A DNA stretch of 64,000 bases from Spirochaetales bacterium (GTDB lineage: Bacteria; Spirochaetota; Spirochaetia; Sphaerochaetales; Sphaerochaetaceae). The notes under the pieces were generated by a model. The model saw only the letters and a list, made by a program, of their open reading frames with translations, was not told the origin of the DNA and made no database searches. Position 1 is the stretch's first letter. Every line of letters starts with the position of its first letter. Positions 50,868-58,947 of the stretch are shown here, one piece after another. The stretch is from the NCBI GenBank assembly GCA_017614375.1, contig JAGABZ010000001.1:124001-188000 (forward strand), written 5' to 3'. Position numbers and translations under genes: made by a program.

Positions 50868-52249
50868 CATGTAGGGTTTTCATGGGTTGTTTCCGGGCGG
50901 AAGTCACGGGTGATGTCGTTTGCCCACCTGTACGAGTAGTAGCGTCTGAAGACAAACGGCCATTTAATGAATTCATCGGTGGAAATCAGCAGGTACACGA
51001 CCTTTACCGGCCACTTGAACACAAACGCAGCCAATGCCCCCAGCGGCACGGCGTAGAGCCACATCACGATCAGGTCGCACTTAAGACCCCAGATTGCGTC
51101 TCCCCCGCTTCTGAGGATTCCGGAAATCATCGTCGCGTTGACCGCCGAACCGATTACATAGACGCAGTTGACGTAGAGCATGAATCTCAGGTAATCCCGT
51201 GAGACATCCGAAATCCGGGCAGCCCGGATTACGAACGGGGACAGAATCAGAATCAGCAGGGCCCCGGCGAAACCCGACAGCAATGCCATACGGAACATCC
51301 GGGCACTTGCGTACTTGCCGTCCTCGATTCTGCCGGCCCCCAGGTATCTGCCGACGATGATTCCGCTTGCCACACCCATTGCCCAGCAGCCCGAGCATGC
51401 CAGGTTTCTCACCACAGTCAGAATCGAGTTGGCCGCCACCACATCACTGCCCAGGTGGCCGAAGATCGAGGAGTACATCGAGAACCCCAGTCCCCAACCC
51501 ACTTCGTTGAGCACCGCCGGCAGAGCTATGCGTCGATAGTCGGCGGCCAGAAGCCGGTCAAACCTGAAAACCATCCCCGGCTTCATTTTGAGATTTCTGC
51601 TGCAGATCGAGACGCCGATGCAGATCAGCATCTGCACCAGTCTGGAGATGGAAGTCGCCAGTCCTATGCCGGCCAGACCGAGTTTGGGCAGACCGCACAA
51701 TCCGAAGATGAAACAGGCGTTGAGAAAAACGTTCACCGCCATGGCGATGATCTCGGAAACGGTCGAGACCCGCACCCGCTCCATGCTCTTGAGACCGGCC
51801 AGGTAGATGACCGAAATGCTCCAGAACAGGAAGCACGGACCCATCATCCGAAGATACCTGACCCCCAGCCCGATCAGTTCCGGATCCCCGGTGTAGACCC
51901 GCATCATCAGTTCCGGGCAACAGCTGCAGGAAAACAGCAGGAGCAGACCGACCGGCAGGGCGTAGCGGTACGCGATCCCCTGGACATGGTCAATCGCCGC
52001 GAGGTTTTCCCTGCCCCAGTACTGGGAGCCCATCATCACCACGCCCGAACTTATGCCCAGAAAGTACATGGCCACAATCCACGGATACTGGGAGGCCAGC
52101 GACAGTGCCGACAGCGCGCTCTGACCGATGAAGCCGGTCATGACGACGTCCGCCGAATTCACTGCGGCGCTGATCAGGTTCTGGATTATTATCGGTACGG
52201 AAACCAGCCAGATTCTGCGGCTTAAGTCCCTTTTCTCACTCTGCTGCAC
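50840..52249 (-). CDS. MATE family efflux transporter
   Basis: A 469-residue integral membrane protein with twelve hydrophobic segments in two matching halves, starting RIWLVSVPIIIQNLISAAVNSADVVMTGFIG-type sequence and with GLATSISRLVQM, PAVLNEVGWGLGFSMYSSIF and VASGIIVGRYLGAG in the second half. This is the MATE/NorM-type plan of proton- or sodium-coupled drug and metabolite export. The start is GTG at 52249 with AGGA upstream. It follows rarA by 26 bases. Substrate cannot be told. Confidence 0.9.
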   Translation of the reverse strand: MQQSEKRDLSRRIWLVSVPIIIQNLISAAVNSADVVMTGFIGQSALSALSLASQYPWIVAMYFLGISSGVVMMGSQYWGRENLAAIDHVQGIAYRYALPVGLLLLFSCSCCPELMMRVYTGDPELIGLGVRYLRMMGPCFLFWSISVIYLAGLKSMERVRVSTVSEIIAMAVNVFLNACFIFGLCGLPKLGLAGIGLATSISRLVQMLICIGVSICSRNLKMKPGMVFRFDRLLAADYRRIALPAVLNEVGWGLGFSMYSSIFGHLGSDVVAANSILTVVRNLACSGCWAMGVASGIIVGRYLGAGRIEDGKYASARMFRMALLSGFAGALLILILSPFVIRAARISDVSRDYLRFMLYVNCVYVIGSAVNATMISGILRSGGDAIWGLKCDLIVMWLYAVPLGALAAFVFKWPVKVVYLLISTDEFIKWPFVFRRYYSYRWANDITRDFRPETTHENPTCLPEGEKEV

Positions 52250-52275
52250 CTGGGAATCCTACATCCCCGACAATC

Positions 52276-54441
52276 TTATTTCAAGTTTCCCGCCCGGATG
52301 AAGAGCACTCCGTGATGCCAGTCCAGTTCCCTGCCGGCAAGTTCCGAGACCGCTTCATCGACCAGGCAGGAGCCGGCATCGGCATCCGCCTTCAGAGCCG
52401 GTGCATAGGACTGGGTAATCCACCTCTGAATGTCTTGGGGACGCGGACTGCGCTTTTCAATCAGAGTCTGGATTGCTGATTCCTCAACTGCGGCAACACC
52501 GGATACCGCGGATACCAGTTCCTCTGCCTGCCAGTTCGATTTGCCGGAAGCGAAGATGACGGACTCGGCCGCCTCAAGCTTTTCCTTCAACTTCGGAGCA
52601 GCCACAAACTGCGAGAGCCGCGAGCCGAGGGAGGGCACCGCCTGGACGAAAACGACCTTGCCTTCGGGAGTCATCCGGGGCAGAAGTTCCTTTACAAGCG
52701 GCCCGACCTGCTCCGGCTCCCTGAACAGATTCCGCCCGACGGCCTTCTCAAACCGCAGGTCTTCATCGATATCGGAGATTCTGCTGACTATCTCGACCTT
52801 TTGCAGGTCATCCAGGGTGCGGTTGTAGTGCTCAATGGCCTCGTACTGGTCCTTTCTGTCAACCTGGGCTACGACCAGCCCCTCCGGGGTAAGCCTGTAG
52901 GCCTCCCAGACCAGGAGCCCCAGACCTGCGTTGAGGACCAGGACACGGTCGCTGCGGGCCGGTCTGAGCCAGTCAAAAGTCTTTTCGCGGATTGTCTCCA
53001 GCATCCGGCTTTTCTGGCCGGTGATCCGGCTGACCCAGCGGTCCCGCTGCCTGTCGCCCGGGCTGTAGCTGAGGTTCTCGGGAAACTCGTCCTCCGAAGC
53101 GGCCTCGAGCTGGGCCTCACGGTGCTTTTCAACCTCACCGGCAATCCTGCCCTCGTACCCCAGATGCCCCGCCTGGTAGAAGACCTTTGACTGCAGCGCT
53201 CTGGGCAGATAGTTCTGGGCAACCCAGTGCTCCGTGTAGGCGTGCGGGTACTTGTACCCTTCCCCGTGTCCGAAGCCCTTGGCATCCCTGCTGGCATCTC
53301 TGAGATGGTTCGGAACCTCCGCCTGGGCGTTTTCCTCCCGCACCGCCTTGAGCGCGTCGAAATACCCTACGGCACTGTTGCTCTTGGGAGCCGTGGACAG
53401 GTACAGGGCACTGTGGGTCAGGTGGTACTGCCCCTCCGGCAGGCCGATCCGCTCATAGGCGGCGGCATCGGCTTCGACGACAACGATTGCCATCGGGTCG
53501 GCCAGACCGATATCCTCACAGGCGCTGATCATCATCCGCCGGAAGATGAACCTCGGATCCTCACCGGCGTCGACCATCTTGGCCAGCCAGTACAGCGCCG
53601 CGTCGGGGTCGCTCCCCCTCAGGGATTTGATAAAGGCGCTGATGACGTCGAAATGATAGTCGCCCTCCTTGTCATAGAGCACGGCCTTTTGCTGGATGCT
53701 CTGCTCGGCGGCGTCCTTTGAAATGATTACCAGCGGCCTGTCACCGGGCCTTTGTTGGGCGGGCGTGGTCACAACGGCCAGTTCCAGGGCGTTGAGCAGG
53801 CTCCTGGCGTCCCCCTTGGAAACATCGATCAGATGCTCCAGAGCCCCGTCCTCGAAGCGGACCTCAAGTTTTCCGTAGCCCCGCTGCGGGTCATCCAGGG
53901 CCTGACGGGCCACTGCGTACAGGTCTTCATCGGTCAGGCTCTTGAGCTGGAAGATCCTCGATCTGCTTACGAGGGCGGCATTCACCTCGAAAAACGGATT
54001 CTCCGTCGTGGCGCCGATGAGGATAATCGTGCCGTTTTCCACCCAGGGAAGCAGGGCATCCTGCTGGCTCTTGTTCCAGCGGTGGACCTCATCGACGAAC
54101 AGAATCGTCCGCTTTGAGTACAACTCCAACCGGCGCTTGGCCTCATCGATTTCGTACCGCAGTTCCTTGACCCCGGACAGAACGGCGTTGACCGAACTGA
54201 AGTGGCTCTTGGTCGTGTTGGCTATCACGCTGGCCAGTGTGGTCTTGCCCGTCCCCGGCGGCCCGTAGAAGATCACCGAGCTGAGCCTGTCAGCCTGGAT
54301 TGCCCTGCGCAGGAGCTTGCCCGGGCCTATGATGTGCTGCTGTCCGATGTACTCGTCCAGAGTTCTGGGCCTCATCCGGTATGCCAGCGGCTGTGAGCCG
54401 TTCTGCTGTCTCGCCGCGCTCTCAAACAGGGTGTCCGCCAC
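52276..54441 (-). CDS. rarA: RarA/MgsA AAA+ ATPase fused to a methyltransferase-like domain
   Basis: Residues 1-440 are a replication-associated recombination protein of the RarA/MgsA/WRNIP1 group: RMRPRTLDEYIGQQHIIGPG, Walker A GPPGTGKTT at 60-68, FVDEVHRWNK, GATTENPFFEVN, and the C-terminal block with SACEDIGLADP and GEGYKYPHAY. Residues about 470-721 add a second domain with VLVLNAGLGLLVWEAY and LVVAQVDRKDQYEA, which look like a Rossmann SAM-methyltransferase motif, although the motif-I glycine pattern is degenerate (N-A-G-L-G). Standard RarA is about 440 residues, so this is a fusion. Acts at stalled forks; the second domain's role is unknown. Confidence 0.88.
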   Translation of the reverse strand: MADTLFESAARQQNGSQPLAYRMRPRTLDEYIGQQHIIGPGKLLRRAIQADRLSSVIFYGPPGTGKTTLASVIANTTKSHFSSVNAVLSGVKELRYEIDEAKRRLELYSKRTILFVDEVHRWNKSQQDALLPWVENGTIILIGATTENPFFEVNAALVSRSRIFQLKSLTDEDLYAVARQALDDPQRGYGKLEVRFEDGALEHLIDVSKGDARSLLNALELAVVTTPAQQRPGDRPLVIISKDAAEQSIQQKAVLYDKEGDYHFDVISAFIKSLRGSDPDAALYWLAKMVDAGEDPRFIFRRMMISACEDIGLADPMAIVVVEADAAAYERIGLPEGQYHLTHSALYLSTAPKSNSAVGYFDALKAVREENAQAEVPNHLRDASRDAKGFGHGEGYKYPHAYTEHWVAQNYLPRALQSKVFYQAGHLGYEGRIAGEVEKHREAQLEAASEDEFPENLSYSPGDRQRDRWVSRITGQKSRMLETIREKTFDWLRPARSDRVLVLNAGLGLLVWEAYRLTPEGLVVAQVDRKDQYEAIEHYNRTLDDLQKVEIVSRISDIDEDLRFEKAVGRNLFREPEQVGPLVKELLPRMTPEGKVVFVQAVPSLGSRLSQFVAAPKLKEKLEAAESVIFASGKSNWQAEELVSAVSGVAAVEESAIQTLIEKRSPRPQDIQRWITQSYAPALKADADAGSCLVDEAVSELAGRELDWHHGVLFIRAGNLK

Positions 54442-54449
54442 GGTTCCTC

Positions 54450-55127
54450 CTATACCCCGAGTCCGAAGACCTTTACAAAGGTGCTGTCCAAACTCAGATC
54501 CGGTGTTGTCCTGAGCCTGACCTCGGAAACCGACATCTGGGCAAAGAACAGTTCGGTGATAACCCCGGCGATATACGGAACCGGGTCGGCCTCAAGGGTG
54601 CTCCCCCCGCCGCCTGCGAACAGGGACTGCGAGGCGATGTAGTCGTTGTACTGAAGGATGATGCGCTCAAAGCCGGATCTGTCAAGGACTTCCCCGAGCC
54701 TGGTCTCGAGCCAGGAAAGCGCCTCCTCCTCCCTCTCCTGCTTCAGCAGGTCAGTCATGCTGTGCTCCCGGGAAACCAGTGCCGTCCAGTTCTCCGGCTC
54801 CAGGGCCAGGATTTCGTCCTTCAGATACGCGGAGAACTGGGGAATCAGCGACAGGCACATAGCTGAGGCGGCCTCGTTCCACTGTCCGATCAGGTAGTCC
54901 AGTCCCGGAATGTTCCCCGGAGACCGGAGGACCTCGAGCGTCTGCGGCGGAATGAACGACGTCTGTGCCAGGATGCCTCCCATCGACGAGGAAGCCGCAT
55001 CACAGGCCATCTGCCCGGCCTCCAGAAGGGCGAATCTGGCCTCCGAAGGGGACACGTTCGCCCCGGTCGCGCAGGAGACCAGCAACACGCTCACAATCAG
55101 AATCAGGGCGATTCCCGACCGTCCCAT
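54450..55127 (-). CDS. hypothetical lipoprotein
   Basis: A 225-residue lipoprotein (lipobox LVSC19), mostly helical. Segments FIPPQTLEVLRSPGNIPGLD and QWNEAASAMCLSLIPQFSAYL recall DUF4197-type lipoproteins, but the match is not strong enough to assign. It lies one base after the Bax-inhibitor gene stop and nine bases before rarA, so all are cotranscribed. Function unknown. Confidence 0.7.
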   Translation of the reverse strand: MGRSGIALILIVSVLLVSCATGANVSPSEARFALLEAGQMACDAASSSMGGILAQTSFIPPQTLEVLRSPGNIPGLDYLIGQWNEAASAMCLSLIPQFSAYLKDEILALEPENWTALVSREHSMTDLLKQEREEEALSWLETRLGEVLDRSGFERIILQYNDYIASQSLFAGGGGSTLEADPVPYIAGVITELFFAQMSVSEVRLRTTPDLSLDSTFVKVFGLGV

Positions 55128-55128
55128 A

Positions 55129-55842
55129 TCAGTTCCTGTTTCCCCTTCCGTAGAGCCTAAGCAGGAAGAGGAACATATTGATGAAGTCCAGATACAGAGT
55201 CAGCGCCGCCAGGATGGACAGCTTGATGAAACTGTCCTCGTCGGATTGAGCCCCGTCACCGAGCTGGACGATCCTGCGGGTATCCCAGGCGGTCAGACCG
55301 CAGAACAGGATGACACCTGCCACGCTGATGACGTAGTCCAGCGTATCCGAGCCGAGGAACATGTTGACCAGCATGGCTATGAGGAGCCCCCACAGCCCCA
55401 TGCCGAGGATGTGCTGCCAGCGGGCCAGGTTGACCTTTGTCACCAGAGCAAACAGTCCGGCGCCGGCAAACATCAGGCAGGCAGAGAAAAACGCTTTGGC
55501 AATCACCGCGCCCGTATAGACATAAAAGATACTTGCAAAGGTCAGCCCGGTGACGATCGAGTAGGAAATGAAGCAGAACACCGCCGTTCCGGTACTCATC
55601 CGCTGGATCCTGGCGCTGAGATAGACGACCAGTCCGAACTGGAGCATCACCACCAGAAACAGGACGAAGGCGTTTGAATAGATCGACCTGAGAATCTGCT
55701 CGGACGAAGCGGTGAACCAGGCCACCACGCCGGTCATTGCCAGGGCCAGGGCCATCCAGAGATATGCGTTGCGAAGCAGCGAGGTCGTCCTCACGACGCC
55801 CTTTGACCGTGCTCCGTAGTTGTCGGTATTGTAGGATTCCAT
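55129..55842 (-). CDS. Bax inhibitor-1/YccA family membrane protein
   Basis: A 237-residue protein with seven membrane helices (LLRNAYLWMALALAMTGVVAWF at the start) and the family block FGLVVYLSARIQRMS, SYSIVTGLTFASIFYVYTG and ILFCGLTAWDTRRI near the end, where the two aspartates of the calcium/proton site lie. Bacterial members are linked to ion leak and membrane quality control. GGAGG before the ATG. First gene of the unit with the lipoprotein, rarA and the MATE exporter. Confidence 0.9.
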   Translation of the reverse strand: MESYNTDNYGARSKGVVRTTSLLRNAYLWMALALAMTGVVAWFTASSEQILRSIYSNAFVLFLVVMLQFGLVVYLSARIQRMSTGTAVFCFISYSIVTGLTFASIFYVYTGAVIAKAFFSACLMFAGAGLFALVTKVNLARWQHILGMGLWGLLIAMLVNMFLGSDTLDYVISVAGVILFCGLTAWDTRRIVQLGDGAQSDEDSFIKLSILAALTLYLDFINMFLFLLRLYGRGNRN

Positions 55843-55868
55843 CTGCAGCCCCCTCCCCGGGGCACTTG

Positions 55869-55895
55869 AAAAATAACCACGGAAAGGCCCGCGGT
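55869..55895 (-). terminator. terminator after the PHP gene
   Basis: Minus-strand arms ACCGCGG and CCGTGGT (one G-T wobble) around a 6-base loop, then TATTTTT. It separates the CBS-DRTGG-PHP unit from the Bax-inhibitor unit. Confidence 0.75.
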
Positions 55896-55913
55896 AAAGT
55901 GAAGAAACCTGTA

Positions 55914-56630
55914 TCAGCCGTTTCCCGGCCCGTATTTCACGATTCCGTTCTTAAGCCCTTCCTTCAGTCCGGCGAAACTGATTTCAGGCACCTCAACCCT
56001 GCACGAACGTCTGCCTACTTCCCTCAGGTAATGGGCGTCGGACCCCTGGATTACCGTGTTTCCCAGCGTATCCATCACCGGCGGGAGGGTAATCACCTCC
56101 ACGGCGCTGTACGGCATGTCCGGCAGAAAACCCAGACTGGCCTTGACGCTTAAAGCGTAGCGGTCGATGTGGGCGGGGATGATCAGTCCGTCCCTGGCGA
56201 GGACCTCCTCGACCAGGTCGGAAAAGCTGATTCCGCAGGTGCCGATCAGGTTCTTTTCAAAGGTCCCGCAGACCTCTTCCTCATCGTTGATTATCAGCTG
56301 CTCGCCGAAAAGCTGGGGATTGTTTTTGATGTCGGGCAGCAGGAACTCGATGAATGACGAGAAATCCATCGCGTCCTCAAGCGTCCCGAACAGCCCCAGG
56401 ACATGCACTTCCTCCACAGTGTTGACCTCGATTCCCATCACCGGAACGATTCCGCAGGTCTCGCAGGCCGACTTGAACGCCGGCAGGTTGCGCCCGCAGT
56501 TGTGGTCGGAGAGCCCGAGAATCTGAATCCCCTTTTCCATCGCCTCGAAGGCGAGCATTCCGGGGGTCATGTCGTTGCTTCCGCAGGGCGAAAGGCAGGA
56601 GTGGTTGTGCAGGTCAATCCGGGCGAACAT
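55914..56630 (-). CDS. PHP-domain phosphoesterase-like protein
   Basis: A 238-residue PHP (polymerase and histidinol phosphatase) protein with the metal-site motifs RIDLHNHSCLSPCG, LGLSDHNCGRN, GIEVNTVEEVHVLG, PAHIDR and IQGSDAHY. All metal ligands are present, so it should be an active phosphoesterase. In Clostridia and Thermotogae the same type of gene sits beside DRTGG and ATPase/CBS genes near iron hydrogenase clusters. Coupled to DRTGG with one base between them. Confidence 0.86.
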   Translation of the reverse strand: MFARIDLHNHSCLSPCGSNDMTPGMLAFEAMEKGIQILGLSDHNCGRNLPAFKSACETCGIVPVMGIEVNTVEEVHVLGLFGTLEDAMDFSSFIEFLLPDIKNNPQLFGEQLIINDEEEVCGTFEKNLIGTCGISFSDLVEEVLARDGLIIPAHIDRYALSVKASLGFLPDMPYSAVEVITLPPVMDTLGNTVIQGSDAHYLREVGRRSCRVEVPEISFAGLKEGLKNGIVKYGPGNG

Positions 56631-56631
56631 T

Positions 56632-56976
56632 TCAGTTCAGGGTGACTTTCCCCATCAGGGAGGCGACCTTTACGCTGGCGGTGAACTGGTCGTCTTTAGT
56701 GGCGAAGATGCTCACACCCTCCGAGGCGGCGGACTGTCTCATGTCCTCGGGCACTTCGCGGTCGTTGCAGATCACCACCGCTACCGCGCCGGCAAGTGAA
56801 CAGACCGCTATGGTGTTCTTGTGCGCCTGGATTGTGATCAGCACGCTCTGATCCGGGGCGTGGCCCATGACGTCGCTTAAAAGGTCCCCGGTATAGGCGT
56901 TTGTGATTTCGGCGTCCGGATCCCCGGCAACGACGAGCTTGTACCCTTCGAGTTTTCCTATCTCACCGGCTTTCAT
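56632..56976 (-). CDS. DRTGG-domain protein
   Basis: A 114-residue protein that looks like a free-standing DRTGG/CBS-associated domain: LEGYKLVVAGDPDAEITNAY, GDLLSDVMGHAPDQSVLIT, and VAVVICNDREVPEDM. Such stand-alone domains occur near hydrogenase and PHP genes and are thought to bind nucleotides. Its start overlaps the CBS/ATPase stop by four bases, and its stop is one base from the PHP start. Confidence 0.78.
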   Translation of the reverse strand: MKAGEIGKLEGYKLVVAGDPDAEITNAYTGDLLSDVMGHAPDQSVLITIQAHKNTIAVCSLAGAVAVVICNDREVPEDMRQSAASEGVSIFATKDDQFTASVKVASLMGKVTLN

Positions 56977-57905
56977 GCTTCCTCCGTGTTCTCGCTGTCT
57001 GAGTTGATCAATATGGTCGAGATGACGACCGTCCCGTTCTTTGACGAACTGATGGTAAAGTCATCCGATACGCTTTTGGTGTTGGGCAATCCCATACCTG
57101 CCCCGAATCCGAGGGACCTTGTCCATTCATCGGCGGTGGAGAACCCCTTTCGCAGGGCGCTGGCCACATCGGGGATGCCCGGTCCGAAGTCCTTGGCGGT
57201 GATGACCACCCTGTCGGGCCTGAACTCGGCGATGATCTCCCCTCCGTCGGAATGGACGACTATGTTCATCTCGAGCTCGTAGGCCGCCACAGCCACCCTG
57301 CGGATGACGGCGGGCTTCACACCGGCCTTTCGCAGGAACTTCTTGATCTGGGTGCTGGCGTAGCCTGCCCTCTCGAAATCCCTCCTCTGGATGGAGAAAC
57401 TCTGAATCTCGTCGCGCAGGGTGACCCGGTCCGGGTTCGGTCCGGACTTCTCCAGCTTGTCGATTTCCTTGTTGATTTCCACCAGAAGATGGGTCGTGAT
57501 GTCACGGCTGGTGACGATTCCGACCAGTTCCTTGTCCTTGTTCAGTACCGGGAAACGGCGGTATTTGAACCGCTCGAAGTACTGGATGGCGAAACTGACC
57601 GGCATGTCCTCCTCGAGGACGATGATGTCGGCCGTCATGTGGGAGCCGGCATTCTCCCCGATATAGCCCCCGTCGAGGGCCGAGATGATGTCGCCCATGC
57701 TTACCAGGCCGATCAGATGCCTGCCGTTGACGATCGGGACTCCGGTGATTCCCATGTCCCTCATCATGTGCTGGATCTCCCTCAGCGGGACATCCTCGGC
57801 GGCGGTCACGACCCCGCGGGTCATGACATCCTTTACCTTCATCCTGAAAACCAGTTCCATGATGACAGGCGCGGAATTGTAAGTGTTCAGGGGGATGCTT
57901 GCCAT
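56973..57905 (-). CDS. CBS-pair protein with RsbW-like histidine-kinase ATPase domain
   Basis: A 310-residue protein: residues about 22-145 form two CBS motifs (VKDVMTRGVVTAAEDVPLRE; VPIVNGRHLIGLVSMGDI; SHMTADIIVLEEDMPVS; FPVLNKDKELVGIVTSRD) and residues about 205-300 form a GHKL ATPase (AAYELEMNIVVHSDGGEI, KDFGPGIPD, GFGAGMGLPNTKSV). This is the anti-sigma-factor-type kinase fold coupled to adenylate-sensing CBS domains. ATG 57905 has no Shine-Dalgarno; a TATAAT box ends seven bases before it. Likely a regulator of the neighbouring DRTGG and PHP proteins or of a redox enzyme. Confidence 0.82.
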   Translation of the reverse strand: MASIPLNTYNSAPVIMELVFRMKVKDVMTRGVVTAAEDVPLREIQHMMRDMGITGVPIVNGRHLIGLVSMGDIISALDGGYIGENAGSHMTADIIVLEEDMPVSFAIQYFERFKYRRFPVLNKDKELVGIVTSRDITTHLLVEINKEIDKLEKSGPNPDRVTLRDEIQSFSIQRRDFERAGYASTQIKKFLRKAGVKPAVIRRVAVAAYELEMNIVVHSDGGEIIAEFRPDRVVITAKDFGPGIPDVASALRKGFSTADEWTRSLGFGAGMGLPNTKSVSDDFTISSSKNGTVVISTILINSDSENTEEA

Positions 57906-57912
57906 ATCTGGC

Positions 57913-57918
57913 ATTATA
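57913..57918 (-). promoter_or_regulatory. -10 element of the CBS/ATPase gene
   Basis: A perfect TATAAT on the minus strand, seven bases before the ATG at 57905. No good -35 is visible at 16-18 bases. Suggests a leaderless transcript. Confidence 0.5.
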
Positions 57919-57964
57919 CACGTCTTGAGCAGGGTTTGATATAGCAAACGCCGAGTTTTTGGGC

Positions 57965-57970
57965 TATAGT
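57965..57970 (+). promoter_or_regulatory. -10 element of the pseudouridine synthase gene
   Basis: TATAGT on the plus strand ends six bases before the ATG at 57977; no Shine-Dalgarno lies between them. The -35 is weak. Mirror situation of the divergent CBS/ATPase gene 60 bases away. Confidence 0.45.
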
Positions 57971-57976
57971 TTGCCC

Positions 57977-58678
57977 ATGTCCGAACTCTGTGAAGTGTAC
58001 CGCGGCGAAGGCTTCGCGGCCTTTTACAAGCCAAAGGGAATTCCCACCGCGCCGCTTAAGTTCTCCCGCGACGGAAAGAGCCTCCTGGAGCAGGTCATCG
58101 CCCGCTATCCCGCAGTTTCCTCGGTCCGCGGCTATTCGGACTGGGAACCGGGGCTGCTCCACCGCCTGGACACCGCCACCTCGGGCCTGGTGCTCATAGC
58201 CGTTGACAATGACGCATTCGAGCGCCTGAGTTCCTTTCAGGACCGGGACCTGATGACCAAGACCTACACCGCCCGCGTCCTGCGCAAAATGCCCGACGCG
58301 AGCTTTCCCCCTCTGGATGAGGAGCTGCTCGGGGCCCTGGCCGGCGGGATTCCCGTCAGGCGGTTTGCCGTGGAGAGCGCCTTCAGGGCCTGGGGCGTGG
58401 GCCGTCAGGCCGTGCGTCCCTGCTCCCCCTCCTCCCGCAAAGGTTCCTCCAGGGTCTACCGCACAATCATCTGCCGGGGTCCGGAGGCGGACACGGCGGT
58501 GTGTACCATTACCCGGGGTTTCAGGCACCAGATCCGTTGCCATCTGGCGTGGATAGGCTTCCCGATTGCGGGCGACGGCCTCTACGGCGGTTCCGACGGC
58601 CCGCTGGAGCTGGAATGTACGAAAATCACCTTTCCCCGGACGGAAATCACCCTCAGCCCCACCTTGACTGACAACTGA
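57977..58678 (+). CDS. RluA family pseudouridine synthase
   Basis: A 233-residue enzyme with GLLHRLDTATSGLVL (catalytic Asp65), FYKPKGIPT near the start, and GFRHQIRCHLAWIGFPIAGD at the C-terminus, all marks of the RluA family that modifies uridines in rRNA or tRNA. It lacks an S4 domain, as in the smaller RluA-type members, so the target is probably rRNA or tRNA but cannot be fixed. The frame upstream of 57977 has no support; ATG there is the first conserved start. Confidence 0.86.
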   Translation: MSELCEVYRGEGFAAFYKPKGIPTAPLKFSRDGKSLLEQVIARYPAVSSVRGYSDWEPGLLHRLDTATSGLVLIAVDNDAFERLSSFQDRDLMTKTYTARVLRKMPDASFPPLDEELLGALAGGIPVRRFAVESAFRAWGVGRQAVRPCSPSSRKGSSRVYRTIICRGPEADTAVCTITRGFRHQIRCHLAWIGFPIAGDGLYGGSDGPLELECTKITFPRTEITLSPTLTDN

Positions 58679-58692
58679 CGGTGGGGTATCAT
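58664..58692 (+). promoter_or_regulatory. promoter of the ferredoxin gene
   Basis: TTGACT (58664-58669), 17 bases, TATCAT (58687-58692) on the plus strand, overlapping the last codons of the pseudouridine synthase. The ATG at 58722 has AAAGGAG upstream. Confidence 0.75.
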
Positions 58693-58721
58693 TGGGCATC
58701 AACCGTAAAAGGAGTTGTATC

Positions 58722-58889
58722 ATGGCTTATAAGATCACCGATGCATGTGTTGCGTGCGGAACTTGCCAGGGCGAGTGCCCGTGCAATGCTATCGAGGAAG
58801 GCGACATCTACAAGATCAATCAGGATGTCTGCGCCGGTTGCGGAACCTGCGCTTCCGTCTGCCCGATTTCCGCCATCGTCGAAGAGTAA
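58722..58889 (+). CDS. 2[4Fe-4S] ferredoxin
   Basis: A 55-residue clostridial-type ferredoxin with two complete C-x2-C-x2-C-x3-C motifs: CVACGTCQGECPCNAI and CAGCGTCASVCPISAI. It carries electrons between low-potential partners such as hydrogenase or pyruvate:ferredoxin oxidoreductase. ATG 58722 is set by the AAAGGAG site; codons before it are not needed. Own promoter and terminator make it a single-gene unit, as expected for an abundant electron carrier in an anaerobe. Confidence 0.95.
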   Translation: MAYKITDACVACGTCQGECPCNAIEEGDIYKINQDVCAGCGTCASVCPISAIVEE

Positions 58890-58906
58890 TCCAGTGAAAA
58901 CGACCG

Positions 58907-58936
58907 AGGCAGTCATTGACGATGGCTGCCTTTTTT
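58907..58936 (+). terminator. terminator after the ferredoxin gene
   Basis: AGGCAG-T-CAT pairs with ATG-G-CTGCCT (one T-G wobble) around a TGACG loop, then TTTTTTATT on the plus strand, ending twelve bases before the next ATG. Confidence 0.92.
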
Positions 58937-58947
58937 ATTAGCCGGGA

